This document shows positions 34,265 through 45,380 of a DNA stretch of 64,000 bases, piece by piece. The DNA lies in the NCBI GenBank assembly GCA_963675135.1, contig OY776128.1, positions 310,001-374,000 of the forward strand, read 5' to 3'. The notes beneath the pieces are model-generated. The model had not been told where the DNA came from. It saw only the letters and a program-made list of their open reading frames with translations, and ran no database searches. The position numbers and the translations under genes are program-made. How positions within the stretch are numbered: position 1 is the first letter of the stretch; each line of letters opens with the position of its first letter. This DNA comes from Galeopsis tetrahit (lineage: Eukaryota > Streptophyta > Magnoliopsida > Lamiales > Lamiaceae).

Positions 34265-34992
34265 TGTTATACCTAGTCAAAGAAGTCAATCTTTGACAAG
34301 TCAATCCTAGTCACCAGTTTACGTGGCGAGGACCAGTCAACAAAGTCTTGCGACGACTAGTCAACAAGACCAAGGAAATGTAATAATATAGATGTATTTA
34401 ATATATTTAAGTGCTCACCCAAAGATGTTGGCGAGCACATGGTTTAGTTAGCTGCTCGCCCAAATGTGTGGCGAGCACAGGTTTATTCATAGTTAGAAAA
34501 TCTAAGTGTTGAAGCCTTGGGAGACAGCATGGAGCGTGGCGACCACACTCCTCGACATGGTCCTCCGGCGACCACAATAGCTCATCTCCTCGGCATATCG
34601 GCGAGGACGAGCACCAAAGGCGGTTTAGCATTAAATGCGCCATCAAATCATCTTTTCGGGCAGAAGTAAGGTCCAGTGAGGGCGTGCCACGTGTAAAGGA
34701 CGGGCAGCCCCTGGAAACCACTATATAATGCCTAAAAGGGGCTGATTTGAAGACAAGTTTCATTTTTCACCCAATCTCCCCAACCTAAAGCAATAAATAC
34801 TCCCAAAGCTCTCAAGCTTTTAGCTTCTCCAAGAAGCTACACCACTGTTCTTGATCTTTCTTGCTTTGTTCTTCATAAGATCATCATAAACACTCCATTA
34901 AACACGTAATAAACCCCCGATCATTAATACATGTTTGTATCGTACCAAAAACAGTCCACAACCGAGTCAACCCGATAAAAGTGCGTACAACA
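34265..34992 (+). repeat. Gypsy 5' LTR
   Basis: 728 bp, TG...CA ends. A TATA-like CTATATAATG lies near 34723 and could start the sense transcript. The next bases, TTTGGCGCTAGAAGG, are where the primer binding site is expected. Confidence 0.93.
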
Positions 34993-35352
34993 TTTGGCGC
35001 TAGAAGGAGGGGTCCTTTTACGTGTTCTTCACATCAGTTTCGTCCGATCATCGAGCGATCGGTTAGCAAACTCCGTTTTTCAGGTTTTAATCGGTATTTC
35101 CACCGTTTAAAGCTTATTTATGTATTTCCGTTGTTCTTCGTGTTCTTGAATATTTGCAATATTCGAGACATATTTTGGAGTTTGATCTCCGTGTAATCTT
35201 GTTTTTAAGCTTTAGTTGTTATTACTTTGCTTGTAAGTACTTGTAATAGCACGTTCTTCTGCGTAAGAACTTTTAATCTTTCGTTTTTAAGCATCGAGCG
35301 CTTAAAAACAGTCTTATCCTTGTAATAATCTCCAGAAGACACTCTTTAAACG

Positions 35353-37245
35353 ATGTCTCATCATACTCCTCAAGACGGAGTCGTACCACCCGGAGGGAAC
35401 GAGCGCCCTCCGGCGTCGGCGGTGAATCCGTTTGCCAACGTGAATATGGGGGACATTCTGAATGATCCCCAGCACTTGAAAGATCTCTGTGAGTATCTCA
35501 CGGAGAAGAAAAGGCAGAATGAAGAGCTTGAGAAAGCCAAAGATCAGGCTTTCGACAGAGCTCGCAAGGCCAGGGGGAATGAGGACGACGACCGCTCCTA
35601 TCATTCACACCCTGTTCGCCCCCAGGACAAAGGCAAGGGCAAAGCTGACGAGCACTCCCACACGGGAGACTCGCATCACAGAAATTCGGTTTTCAACCGG
35701 ATGGACGATAGAGATCGGAGGGCTCCTCGCCGAGTGCCCTTCAATGTGGATGGCCGACCAGTTAAAGCCGACCACCACCGAGATCACGCTGATAAGAGAG
35801 ATCAGGGTGACCGAGTCTCAGCTCTTGATCGAGTGGGACCAGGGAAAGGTTCGCGAGCTCCGGCGAAGAGTTATCGCAGCCACCATTCTGACAGGCACTC
35901 TCCCAGGCGATCACGTCATGATGACCGCCCAGCAGCATCCCAAGGGAGTCGACGTGACGAGAACGTCGTCCCCAAGCCACAGACCGCCGAGGAGGGGCAA
36001 ATCGCCCAGTTCCTCGCAACTCAAAATCTGATGAAGCAGGAGATGGAGGCCCTGCGAGCAGAGGTGGTCGCCTCGAAGCAGGGGACCACTCCACCAATCA
36101 CTCTGACCACACCTCCACTAAGTGTGGCAATTCTCACTGCCCCCATTCAGAGAAAGATACAAATGCCTTCCATGCCGGCATACGATGGTGCATCCGACCC
36201 CAGAGTACACTTGTCCAAATACTCCAACTATATGGCCTCAATCGGGGCAACGGACGCCACTCAATGCAGGAACTTCTCCCTAACTTTAGGAGACCGGGCT
36301 CATCGATGGTACACAACTTTGAGTCCCGGATCTGTCACCTCATTCCTTGAGCTGGGACAACAATTTCTGACCTACTACGGGTCCATAGCTGCTCGCCCAG
36401 CCTCAAAGCAACGTTTGGCGAACGTTCGCCAATCCCTGACTGAATCAGGAAAAGACTTCATCGAGCGCTTCGATAGGCTGGTGATCGATGGGGAGGCCGT
36501 GAACGATGAGACGAAGCTGATCTCAGCTGTTTCCGGTCTCAGGATAGGTACCAAGCTGTGGGAATCTATCCATCTTACTTTCCCCAGTTCTTATGCGGAT
36601 TTCCGCACGAGGGCTGGGAATTTTATCCAAATGGAAGAGATAATGGACGCTGCCAAGGCTAACGAGCAGCCGGAGGCGTCCAAAAAGACAAACTGGCCAA
36701 AGAAAAATACTAACACTGGGGAGTCGTCCCAGCCCAAGAAGGCGACCACTCAAGCTGGCAGTGCTCGCCCAGCTAACTTCAGGCCTTTCGAGGAATCTCC
36801 TGAGATCATCCAGTTTAGAGAATCTCTCTCTCTTGATCCCAGGGGCATTTTCAATGCAGTCAGGGGAAAGAATCTGCTCCCCCATGCCAAGCCTATGCAT
36901 ACGAATGATGAGAATCTGGATGGTAGCAAATTCTGTGACTACCACAACTCTATTGGCCACCACACCAACGGCTGCAGGGACTTGGTGAGAAATCTATTTA
37001 AGCTGTACAATGAGGGCAAGCTCGCTCAGTTCATCAAGGCTCCTGGCAATGGCGACAACAGGGGAAAGAAACGTCGCGACGAGGGCGACGACCTGCGCCA
37101 ACATCTGAACCGTCCCAAGCTAACTCCTCCCATGCCAAACAACCCTGGTGGCGACATCGATAATGTGGGAGGAGCCTGCATGGTGATCGAAGGCCCGTTG
37201 GGAGGAACCCAATCCGGGAAAGAACTGTCTGTTCGCCGTGCTTAG
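35353..37245 (+). CDS. Gypsy gag polyprotein
   Basis: 630 residues. The first ~230 are polar and charged (Arg/Asp/His-rich). A retrotransposon gag domain follows (MPAYDGASDPRVHLSKYSNY, RAHRWYTTLSPGSVTSF, ANVRQSLTESGKDFIERF). Near residue 527 there is a modified zinc-knuckle-like motif, FCDYHNSIGHHTNGC, common in Tat-type gags. It ends at a TAG (37243-37245) in the same frame as pol, with no further stop until 41349. Confidence 0.9.
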   Translation: MSHHTPQDGVVPPGGNERPPASAVNPFANVNMGDILNDPQHLKDLCEYLTEKKRQNEELEKAKDQAFDRARKARGNEDDDRSYHSHPVRPQDKGKGKADEHSHTGDSHHRNSVFNRMDDRDRRAPRRVPFNVDGRPVKADHHRDHADKRDQGDRVSALDRVGPGKGSRAPAKSYRSHHSDRHSPRRSRHDDRPAASQGSRRDENVVPKPQTAEEGQIAQFLATQNLMKQEMEALRAEVVASKQGTTPPITLTTPPLSVAILTAPIQRKIQMPSMPAYDGASDPRVHLSKYSNYMASIGATDATQCRNFSLTLGDRAHRWYTTLSPGSVTSFLELGQQFLTYYGSIAARPASKQRLANVRQSLTESGKDFIERFDRLVIDGEAVNDETKLISAVSGLRIGTKLWESIHLTFPSSYADFRTRAGNFIQMEEIMDAAKANEQPEASKKTNWPKKNTNTGESSQPKKATTQAGSARPANFRPFEESPEIIQFRESLSLDPRGIFNAVRGKNLLPHAKPMHTNDENLDGSKFCDYHNSIGHHTNGCRDLVRNLFKLYNEGKLAQFIKAPGNGDNRGKKRRDEGDDLRQHLNRPKLTPPMPNNPGGDIDNVGGACMVIEGPLGGTQSGKELSVRRA

Positions 37246-40200
37246 AGCGAGCAGCGAGCACTGAACAATGTGCACCAGGTGTGCGTCGCTCCGACTGCCG
37301 AGAAGCCTCCTTCTCACCAGATCCTTTTCTCGGACGACGACCTGAATGGCGTAGTGCACCCGAATAATGACGCTCTGGTCATTTCGGGCAAAATTATGGG
37401 AACCAACGTCCATCGTTTGATGGTCGACACTGGGGCATACACCAACATCCTCTTCAAGCATACCCTGGATGCTCTTGGTGGATATGCGGATTATATCGAG
37501 CCTTGCGATGATATAATCGTAGGTTTTGGGGATACGCAAAGTCATCCCATGGGGAAAATCAGACTATCCCTGGAGCTGGCATCGTCGAAAGAGCCAACAA
37601 TTCGTCACACTCGGCAGCTCGACTTTATGATCGTCGACATGCCATCTTCCTACAATGCTTTCCTCGGCCGTCCTTTCTTCAACGAGTTCAAGGCGGCCGT
37701 CTCTACTTTTTATTACTGTGTTAAGTTTCCAGCCCCGACGGGAGTTATAACCGTTAAAGGCGATCAGACGCGGGCGAGGGAGTGTCTCGTCCGTTTTGCA
37801 AAGCGTCATTCAAAGGAATCTACTATGATTGGCCAGTATATTGAGTGTCAAACACAAACCGAAAAAGTGAACTACTTGGAGGGTCTTCCTAGCAAGTACC
37901 GAAAGATTGAAATTGGGGAGTGCAGTCGTAGTTTCGACGACCACCAAGTGGAGGCGAACGAGCACGCCTCCATGGAAGTGGACGACCACACCCCAATGGA
38001 TATCGACGAGCAGACAGTCTCGGGCGACCAGCTCCCCGACGACCAGTTGCCAGAAAACATTCCAGATCTGGAGCCCAGGCTAGGTTTTGAGCCAGAGTTC
38101 GGAATCGAGGACCCTCGTTGGAAGGAGCCTAAAGAGCGGGCAACTTCAGCGGAGGACCTCGAAACCATCCATTTAAACGAAGCTCGTCCAGAACTCGAAG
38201 TATTCATTGGTTCGAATTTACCAGAAAATTTGCGGTCGGACATGATCGCGTTTTTGAAAGAGAACATCGGAGCATTCGCCTGGTCGCACGAGGATATGGT
38301 GGGCATTCCAACAAATCATGCCTGCCACAGATTGAATATTGATCCAGCAAGGAGACCTATCACCCAAAAACGAAGGAAATTTGGGCCTGATAAATATGCG
38401 GCTTTGGCAGTCGAAGTCAAGAAATTGATCGACAATAAATTAATCGAGAAAACTGGAACTGACCCCGAGTGGCTGGCCAATCCAGTGCTCGTCAAAAAGG
38501 CGACCGGGTCATGGAGATTATGTATAGACTTCACAGATCTAAACGACGCCTGTCCCAAAGATCACTTTCCGATGCCCCACATTGATCACCTAGTAGACAA
38601 CACAGCGGGGCACGAGATGTTAACTTTCATGGATGCTTTCGCAGGCTACCATCAGATCGCGATGCATCCCGACGACCAGCGGCATACGGCCTTCATGACG
38701 GCCACCGAAATGTACAGCTGGAAGAGAATGCCTTTCGGTTTGAAAAACGCGGGGGCAACATACCAAAGACTGGTAAACAAGATGTTTGAAAAACACATCG
38801 GCGAGATGGTGGAGGTCTATATTGACGACATCGTTGTCAAAAGCTTGCGGAAAGAAGATCACCTACACCACCTCGCCATGACATTCGATATACTGAAGGA
38901 ATACAACATGAAGTTAAATCCAAAAAAATGCAGTTTTGGTGTTAGCTCAGGAAAATTTCTGGGGCACTTGGTTAGCCAGCGGGGCATCGAGGCGAATCCG
39001 AGTAAAATTCAAGCAGTCATTAACATGCAAAGCCCAAGGAATGTGAAAGAAGTACAGAGGTTGACAGGGTGCCTTGCATCGCTGAATAGATTTATTGCAC
39101 GAACGGGCGATCGTTGCAAACCTTTTTTCGATGCTCTGAAAAAAGGGAGGTTCGAATGGACCGATGAATGCGAAAAAGCTTTCGGAAAGCTAAAAGAATA
39201 CCTTTCGGATCCGAAGGTCCTATCTAAGCCAGTCCCCGGTGAAATTTTATATCTATACTTGGCGGCCACTGACTGTGCGATCAGTTCAGTGCTCGTCCGA
39301 GCTGAGGGGAGCACACATCTGCCTATCTACTACGTAAGTCAAACACTGAGAGATGCGGAGTTGAGATACACTCCTATGGAAAAATTGGCATACGCGCTAG
39401 TCATGAGCGTCAGGAAGTTAAGGCAATATCTGTTCGACCACGAGGTGGTCGTCCTCACAACCTTTCCTCTTCGGCGAGCACTGCATCGTCCGGATACCAC
39501 TGGAAGACTGTTGAAATGGTCGGTGGAAATCGGGCAATTTGGACTCACCTACGCACCTAGAACGGCAATCAAGGGACAAGTGCTGGCGGAATTCATTGTA
39601 GAGCTCACTTTCCCAGAGAAATTGGCCGAGGGAATCGAGCTTCCTTGGTCACTGTTCGTCGATGGCTCGTCGACGAGCACCAAAGCAGGGGCAGGAATAG
39701 TCCTCACCAGCCCAACCAGACAGACGTTTGCTTCGGCGATCGAGTTCGAGTATCGGGCGACCAACAACGAAGCAGAGTACGAGGCTCTGGTCGCAGGAAT
39801 CAAGATGGCTATGGCCGTGGGCGCCAGAAAACTGAAAATTTTTTCTGACTCTCAGCTGGTTGTATATCAAATAACGGGCGAGTACGAGGCTCGCGGCGAT
39901 CAAATGATAAAGTATCAAGAGCTGGTGAAAGGATTACTCGAGCAATTTGACCAATTCCACATCGAGCAAATCCCTAGGGAGGAGAATACGCAAGCAGATG
40001 CGTTAGCTCGGCTGGCCACTTCAGAGGGGGATGCAATATTTTCAGAAGCGACCATCACTAAAATTTCTTCCCCATCGGTGAACAGAGGTCAGATTTTGCA
40101 GGTGGACGCAGCCAGCGACGAGGACTGGAGGTCGCCGATCAGCAGGTACATCAAGACCGGCGAGCTCCCGGCAGATAAAGTCAAAGCAACAAGACTGCAG

Positions 40201-41349
40201 CTCAGGTCCGCAAGGTACACTATTATTGGCGACCAGCTGTACAAACGGGGTTTTTCAATGCCTTTATTGAAATGCCTCGGGGAGGACGAAGCGAAGATCA
40301 TCATGCATGAAATCCACGATGGATCATGTGGAAATCACACAGGGGGGCAAGCGCTCGCTTTGAAGATCATGAGGCAAGGCTACTTTTGGCCAACACTGAA
40401 GAAGGATGCGATTCATTACGCCCAAGCGTGCAAGAGATGTCAAGCTTTTGCACCCGCTATTCACTCACCTCCAGACGAGCTCATCTCCGTCTACAGCTCT
40501 TGGCCCTTCGCGAAGTGGGGCATCGACATCATCGGACCTTTCCCGCCTGGCGTCGGGGGGGTAACTTTCGTAGTCGTAGCAGTCGATTACTTCACCAAAT
40601 GGACAGAAGCAAAGGCACTGAAGACCATCACAACGGCCCAGATGACAAGCTTCATTTGGAAGAACATAATTTGCAGGTTCGGCCTACCACGAGCGATAGT
40701 GACCGACAACGGACGTCAGTTCACGAGTCAAGACATGCTGGATTTCTGCTCAGAGTGGAACATCAAGAAACTTTTTTCAACACCCTATCATCCACAATCA
40801 AATGGTCAAGTAGAGGCGATCAACAAAATCATCAAGCACACCTTGAAAGCTAAGCTAGATGGATTGAAGGGCAAATGGGCGGACGAGTTGCACATGGTTC
40901 TGTGGGCATATCGGACGACCACGAGGAATTCTACTGGTGAAACTCCGTTCGCGCTCGCGTTCGGAACCGAAGCTGTCATACCAGCAGAGGGGCAGGTCCC
41001 CACTTTTCGAGTAGCAAATTACGACGAGCAGTTGAATAACAATGCACAGCTCTCCGACTTGGACTTCCTAGAAGAGCGAAGGCTAACAGCGGACGAGAAG
41101 AACGTGGTCTACAAGCAAAGGTCAGAACGCTACTACAACACCAAAGTACGTGCTCGCCAATTCACTATCGGCCAGCTCGTACTTCGGAGGGCGACGGAGC
41201 AGTCCATTGGCATACTTGGCCCGACTTGGGAGGGTCCGTATCGAATCACGCGCACACTCTTGAACGGATCATACGAGCTAGAAGATCTCGAGGGCAAGCC
41301 AAGCAAGTACCCGTGGAATGCGGTCAAGCTGAAGAAGTATTACCAGTAA
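37246..41349 (+). CDS. Gypsy pol polyprotein (PR-RT-RH-aRH-IN)
   Basis: This frame continues gag after one TAG. No ATG lies near its start, so it is probably reached by stop read-through, by splicing or not at all. Domains in order: aspartic protease (MVDTGAYTNILF, about 37420), RT (WRLCIDFTDLNDACPKDHFP, MPFGLKNAGATYQR, YIDDIVVKS at about 38818), RNase H, a second archaeal-like RNase H (SLFVDGSSTSTKAGAG, NNEAEYEAL, about 39650-40020), and integrase with the HHCC region (HDGSCGNHTGG ... CKRCQ), the catalytic Asp of WGIDIIGPF, Asp of IVTDNGRQF and Glu of NGQVEAINK. No internal stop. Confidence 0.92.
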   Translation, partial: SEQRALNNVHQVCVAPTAEKPPSHQILFSDDDLNGVVHPNNDALVISGKIMGTNVHRLMVDTGAYTNILFKHTLDALGGYADYIEPCDDIIVGFGDTQSHPMGKIRLSLELASSKEPTIRHTRQLDFMIVDMPSSYNAFLGRPFFNEFKAAVSTFYYCVKFPAPTGVITVKGDQTRARECLVRFAKRHSKESTMIGQYIECQTQTEKVNYLEGLPSKYRKIEIGECSRSFDDHQVEANEHASMEVDDHTPMDIDEQTVSGDQLPDDQLPENIPDLEPRLGFEPEFGIEDPRWKEPKERATSAEDLETIHLNEARPELEVFIGSNLPENLRSDMIAFLKENIGAFAWSHEDMVGIPTNHACHRLNIDPARRPITQKRRKFGPDKYAALAVEVKKLIDNKLIEKTGTDPEWLANPVLVKKATGSWRLCIDFTDLNDACPKDHFPMPHIDHLVDNTAGHEMLTFMDAFAGYHQIAMHPDDQRHTAFMTATEMYSWKRMPFGLKNAGATYQRLVNKMFEKHIGEMVEVYIDDIVVKSLRKEDHLHHLAMTFDILKEYNMKLNPKKCSFGVSSGKFLGHLVSQRGIEANPSKIQAVINMQSPRNVKEVQRLTGCLASLNRFIARTGDRCKPFFDALKKGRFEWTDECEKAFGKLKEYLSDPKVLSKPVPGEILYLYLAATDCAISSVLVRAEGSTHLPIYYVSQTLRDAELRYTPMEKLAYALVMSVRKLRQYLFDHEVVVLTTFPLRRALHRPDTTGRLLKWSVEIGQFGLTYAPRTAIKGQVLAEFIVELTFPEKLAEGIELPWSLFVDGSSTSTKAGAGIVLTSPTRQTFASAIEFEYRATNNEAEYEALVAGIKMAMAVGARKLKIFSDSQLVVYQITGEYEARGDQMIKYQELVKGLLEQFDQFHIEQIPREENTQADALARLATSEGDAIFSEATITKISSPSVNRGQILQVDAASDEDWRSPISRYIKTGELPADKVKATRLQLRSARYTIIGDQLYKRGFSMPLLKCLGEDEAKIIMHEIHDGSCGNHTGGQALALKIMRQGYFWPTLKKDAIHYAQACKRCQAFAPAIHSPPDELISVYSSWPFAKWGIDIIGPFPPGVGGVTFVVVAVDYFTKWTEAKALKTITTAQMTSFIWKNIICRFGLPRAIVTDNGRQFTSQDMLDFCSEWNIKKLFSTPYHPQSNGQVEAINKIIKHTLKAKLDGLKGKWADELHMVLWAYRTTTRNSTGETPFALAFGTEAVIPAEGQVPTFRVANYDEQLNNNAQLSDLDFLEERRLTADEKNVVYKQRSERYYNTKVRARQFTIGQLVLRRATEQSIGILGPTWEGPYRITRTLLNGSYELEDLEGKPSKYPWNAVKLKKYYQ

Positions 41350-41469
41350 GTGTTTAATTTCTTTATATTTGTATAATTTGTGTAATCATTTCAATACAAG
41401 TAACGTTTTAAATTTCCATCAAAGTTTAGATATTTTTAGACAAGGCTCTGCGTAGCCATCTAGGAAACA

Positions 41470-41750
41470 AAGACGAGCACTCTTTCTTAACGATGCTCGC
41501 AAAGTAGTGGCGACGACGATCACTACCTTTCCAAACAAAGAGTTCAACCGACGAATGGTTAACTCTAAAAGACGAGCACTCTTTCTTAGATGCTCGCAAA
41601 GGAAAGACGAGCACTCTTTCTTAGATGCTCGCAAAGGAAAGACGAGCACACTTTCTTAGATGCTCGCAAAGGAAAGACGAGCACCCTTTCTTAAAGGTGC
41701 TCGCAAGAGTAGACGAGCACTTTTTCTTAAAAAATACTCGCAAGGAAAAA
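41470..41750. repeat. Tandem repeat array downstream of pol
   Basis: About six copies of a ~35-bp unit with core GACGAGCACTCTTTCTTA and GCTCGCAAAGGAAA. Inner copies are nearly identical and outer ones diverged. GAGCAC/GCTCGC pairs make short inverted repeats in each unit. The same GAGCAC motifs are frequent in the LTRs. Confidence 0.85.
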
Positions 41751-41959
41751 CAAGCATATGAACAAAAGCAAATCAAAAAGAAGTATCATAACATAAATCG
41801 AGAAGCAATGACGAGGACGATCACTCAATATAAAGAAAATAAGCAAACACATCATAAGCAAAGGAGTTCTATTCATTAAAAAGCCTTGAAAGGCTGGAAT
41901 TACAAAAGAGGCCTTAATGGCCGAACAGTACTAAGAAAAACAAAATAAAACAAAGTAAA

Positions 41960-44815
41960 CTAAGCTGCCAGAGCATCCTCCTCGGCAGGAGCATCTTGCT
42001 CGCCAGTTACCCCCTCTTCGATCACAACCTCCTCGTCAGTAGGAGCACTCTGTTGTTGGGGCGGGGAGTCTTCAGGAGGATCCACGAACACCACCGGAAC
42101 TCCCATAAGTCGAGGGAACTGGAGTCCCATTCGCACCAATGGAAGCAAGGGGAGCTCGGTGCCCGGCTGAGGATTCTCCCTCATAAGGAGGTCGTCCAAG
42201 AGCTCGCCAAGCGGAATCACATCCACTTCCGGATGAACATCCAACAATCGATAAATGAGCCCGTGGGCAGTGAGCGCCACCGATAACATGGCCACGCCCC
42301 CAGCGAGCTCATTGGTCTCATCTCGCTCTTCAGTCATGGCGACCAGCTCTTGACGAAGAGTAGCCAACTCTTCTTCATCCGCAGCAGTTTTATTATTAAG
42401 AGAGAGTACCTCGGCTGATTTCATTTTGAGCTCGTCCTCGGCAGCCCTGAGGCGAGCACGGAGACGTTCGACCTCTTGAAGATCTTCCTGATCCTTCTTT
42501 CGAATCGTCTCAAGTTGGGCCTCAGAATCGGCCAACTTTGCCTCAAGGTCGACCACCTTCTCGGAAGCAACCCCCAAGTCCCTCTCAACTGCGGCTTTTG
42601 CCTTGGCCATCTGGGCGAGCCTCGCACTCCTCTCCTCGCTGACCTTGCGGCTCTCGGCGATCTGGACGGAAAGCCTCTCGAGCGTGTATGAGGCACGAGC
42701 CATGTCGATGGCGGCTAGGCGAGCATTCTCTAGCGAGCTCTGGTTATGCACCTCGTCGACCAGAGTGGTCGTCAGCGATTTGGGCAAACACTTCATGACC
42801 CTCTGGGCGAGCGGATCCAGAGCCTCTAGATTGGCCACCTCCCGCGACCGGTAAAAGCCGAGGAGGTTGTCGTTGTAAGGCTCAATGACCGAGCTCGCGG
42901 CAACCCTAATAAAGAAAGAAATTTAGAAAAAGATACTTGAAATATTCTATAAATCTATTGATAAAAAGCTTACCTGGCAACTTTTGCGGCATCCCAGCCG
43001 AGCAGTGTGTTATCTCCTTGAGCCCTCTCCCCGGCGGACGTACTCGTCGCAGTCTCTCGCGACCGAGCAGTTCGGGGAGGGGGGGATACGACCGGTGCAG
43101 GGGGAGGCGAGTTACCCCTCGGCGGAGGAGATCTCCTCGGCGAGATCCTCTGTTCGCCAGCTCTTTCGACCCTCTGCTCGGTAGCAATCGGGCGAGAAGT
43201 ACCCCCTCGACCTGTCCGGGCAACCCTTTTTGGTGGAGCCCCTGAGGCCTCCGCCCCCTTTCTTTTCTTGCCCGTGGCATCAACTACCTTGCGCTCCCGG
43301 AGCATCCTTGCTTTTTGCATCATCCTGCTGGATAGAATGCGATCTACTTCAACAGTTGGGGGAAGGTAGGTGACAACCCTCTGAGGAACCACTACTGAGA
43401 AAGAAAAGCAAAGAGTTAATATTTTCTCAAAACTTGGCAAATTCACAAAAATCTTGAAAACATGTTAATACCTGGAGGGAACTCTCGAGTAAAGTGGTGA
43501 GGAGGTACTCTGAGACCTGCTCGCTCACGTTCACACTCCCTGTTCAAGAAGCGACAGGACCTCTCCAGGTAGCGACGATTGAGAACGCAGCAAACGTGGT
43601 ATTGGAATAGAGGAGTGAGACGGTGCTCGGCAGTCTTCTTGCGAGCAGTTTCACCTACAAAATCGAGGAGTTAGTCAGTATAGAAAGAGCGAGCAGAAAT
43701 AAAAATAACTTACCACGAATTCTTCGATATTCAGTGGGAATGGGAATGCGATCCGAGGAGCCATCCGGCCTCACCGGACTTTTCCAGTCCCCGGCTACCC
43801 ACCACCAGTTGGTTTTCCAATCCCTAATCTTGTTAGGAACCCCTTCAATCAACTTGAAGTTATCTCGGCCCCTAACATAGTAGTATCCATGGCCCACCTG
43901 GTTTCCGGCCTCGGCCGCCTGAAGGAGATAGTTAATCTCTTTCGGGCTGAGCCATGTGTTTCGACATCCATTCTCGGCCGCCACTTGGCCGAACAGGGTA
44001 AGAATGCCGATCAGGTTGGACCAACCGTTCGGCAAAATTTGAGAAGGGGCTACATTCAAAAAGTGCAAAAAGTTGGAAATACTGGGGTGCAGGGGGAACC
44101 TTAGCCCTGCCTCCATCATGCCGATGTTGACGGCGACCATCCCTTCTGGCGGCTGGTCGGCCCTCTCATCTGGGCGAGGTATAAAGAAACACACATCGGC
44201 CGGCACTTGATATCTCTTCCTAGAATTTTCCAGCTGTGCCGAGGAGACCTTGCTCACATACGTACTTGCGTCATATTCGGTTTGGAAAGCTACTCGATAC
44301 GGGCGAGGAGCCTCCCGAGGGGGGTATTCGCAGGAATATTTGTAATAGGACTCCCTCGCGAGCTCGTCGCCATCCAAATTCTCCCTACCACTCAAAATGT
44401 CCTTTATGCTTTCGGCATATTGGACGACCTCCTCAAAATCCTCGCGGAGACTTCTTGTCAAGGTCTCCTCGACCTGGGCAGATTCTATCTGTTCGCCCAC
44501 TCCACGATCCAAACCTTGGTCGCGCAGATCCGAGTCAGTCTCGCTGCCAAGCTCCTCGACATCATCCTCCTCGGCATCATTGCCGACATCTTCCCTGTCA
44601 GATTCGCTGATATCGTCGACATCGACGACCACTGCTTTTCCCAAATTTCGAGGTCCAACACTTATAGGGTCGGGGGAGTGAATCCTAGAATCCGAGGAGG
44701 AGGCCCTCTCCAATAAAGCTAAAGCTAGACGACCTCCATCGTCGGAATTTTCAGAACCACCCACCAACGGCGGCGGACCACCGTCGGAACCACCACCAAA
44801 TCCGCCAAAATCCAT
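41960..44815 (-). CDS. Antisense four-exon gene carried by the Gypsy element (transposon-associated protein)
   Basis: Minus-strand exons 44815-43714, 43654-43472, 43391-42974 and 42905-41960 (1102, 183, 418, 946 nt) join in phase into 883 codons (882 residues) with consensus GT-AG introns of 59, 80 and 68 nt. Exon 1 encodes an acidic, Gly/Ser/Asp-rich N terminus and a globular region (LRFPLHPSISNFLHFLNVAP, LPNGWSNLIGILTLF) resembling plant 'putative gypsy-type transposon' proteins (PF04195 type). Exon 2 is Arg-rich. Exon 3 is basic and Pro-rich with a nuclear-signal-like GKKRKG. Exon 4 carries a long coiled coil (about MARASYTLERL to MTEERDE) and an acidic tail. The family's function is unknown. 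No RT, protease or integrase motif is present. Confidence 0.85.
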
Positions 44816-44997
44816 TTTTTCTTAAGAAATGGGGGAGAAAGAAGTTTTAAAGAAGAAAATGTGAGTTATTTACCTTGTTTATCGATCGAGAACCACCACA
44901 AACTCGCCGGAAAACTTGAAGAGAAACTTGAGAGAGAAGCTTGAAGAGATTCGAAAATGGCAAGAGGTAAAAAGTGTTTTGAAGAAGAGAGAAGCCA

Positions 44998-45005
44998 TAT
45001 TTATA
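44998..45005 (-). promoter_or_regulatory. TATA box of the antisense gene
   Basis: TATAAATA on the minus strand in CCTATAAATATGG, 183 nt upstream of the start codon at 44815, inside the element and outside the LTR. It suggests transcription independent of the LTR. Confidence 0.5.
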
Positions 45006-45380
45006 GGCAAACATATGCAGGGACCATTTAGCAAAAAACGGGGTCAAAAACGCAAATTCCCCAAAAATTTTGGGTCATTTCCAAAAATGAGCTCGGCGAG
45101 TGGACCCCACGCGCGACCTTTGAGGTCGGCACGCGCCCCACGCGCCAAATTCAAATTCATTGCGCCGCCCACGCGCCTGACACAAGTCACATCCGTCATT
45201 ATTAAAAGTTGCTTCGATTATCGTGCTCGGCGCTGGAGACGAGGCGACCGCCTCCAATTTACGTCATCAAGATCTCAAATTTGATTGTGTTGTCGAGGGC
45301 AATTATCACCATCTAAAAAGACGACCATACTGCTCGCCTTACCATTCTACAAATACGAAGAAAGGCGACCAGGGGGCAAA

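Noticed and set aside
34407..34763. 118-residue minus-strand frame in both LTRs
   Set aside because: No domain; an open frame by chance within the LTR, repeated because the LTRs are repeated.
41470..41750. CRISPR-like spaced repeats
   Set aside because: The units are contiguous tandem copies inside a plant retrotransposon, without unique spacers or cas genes.
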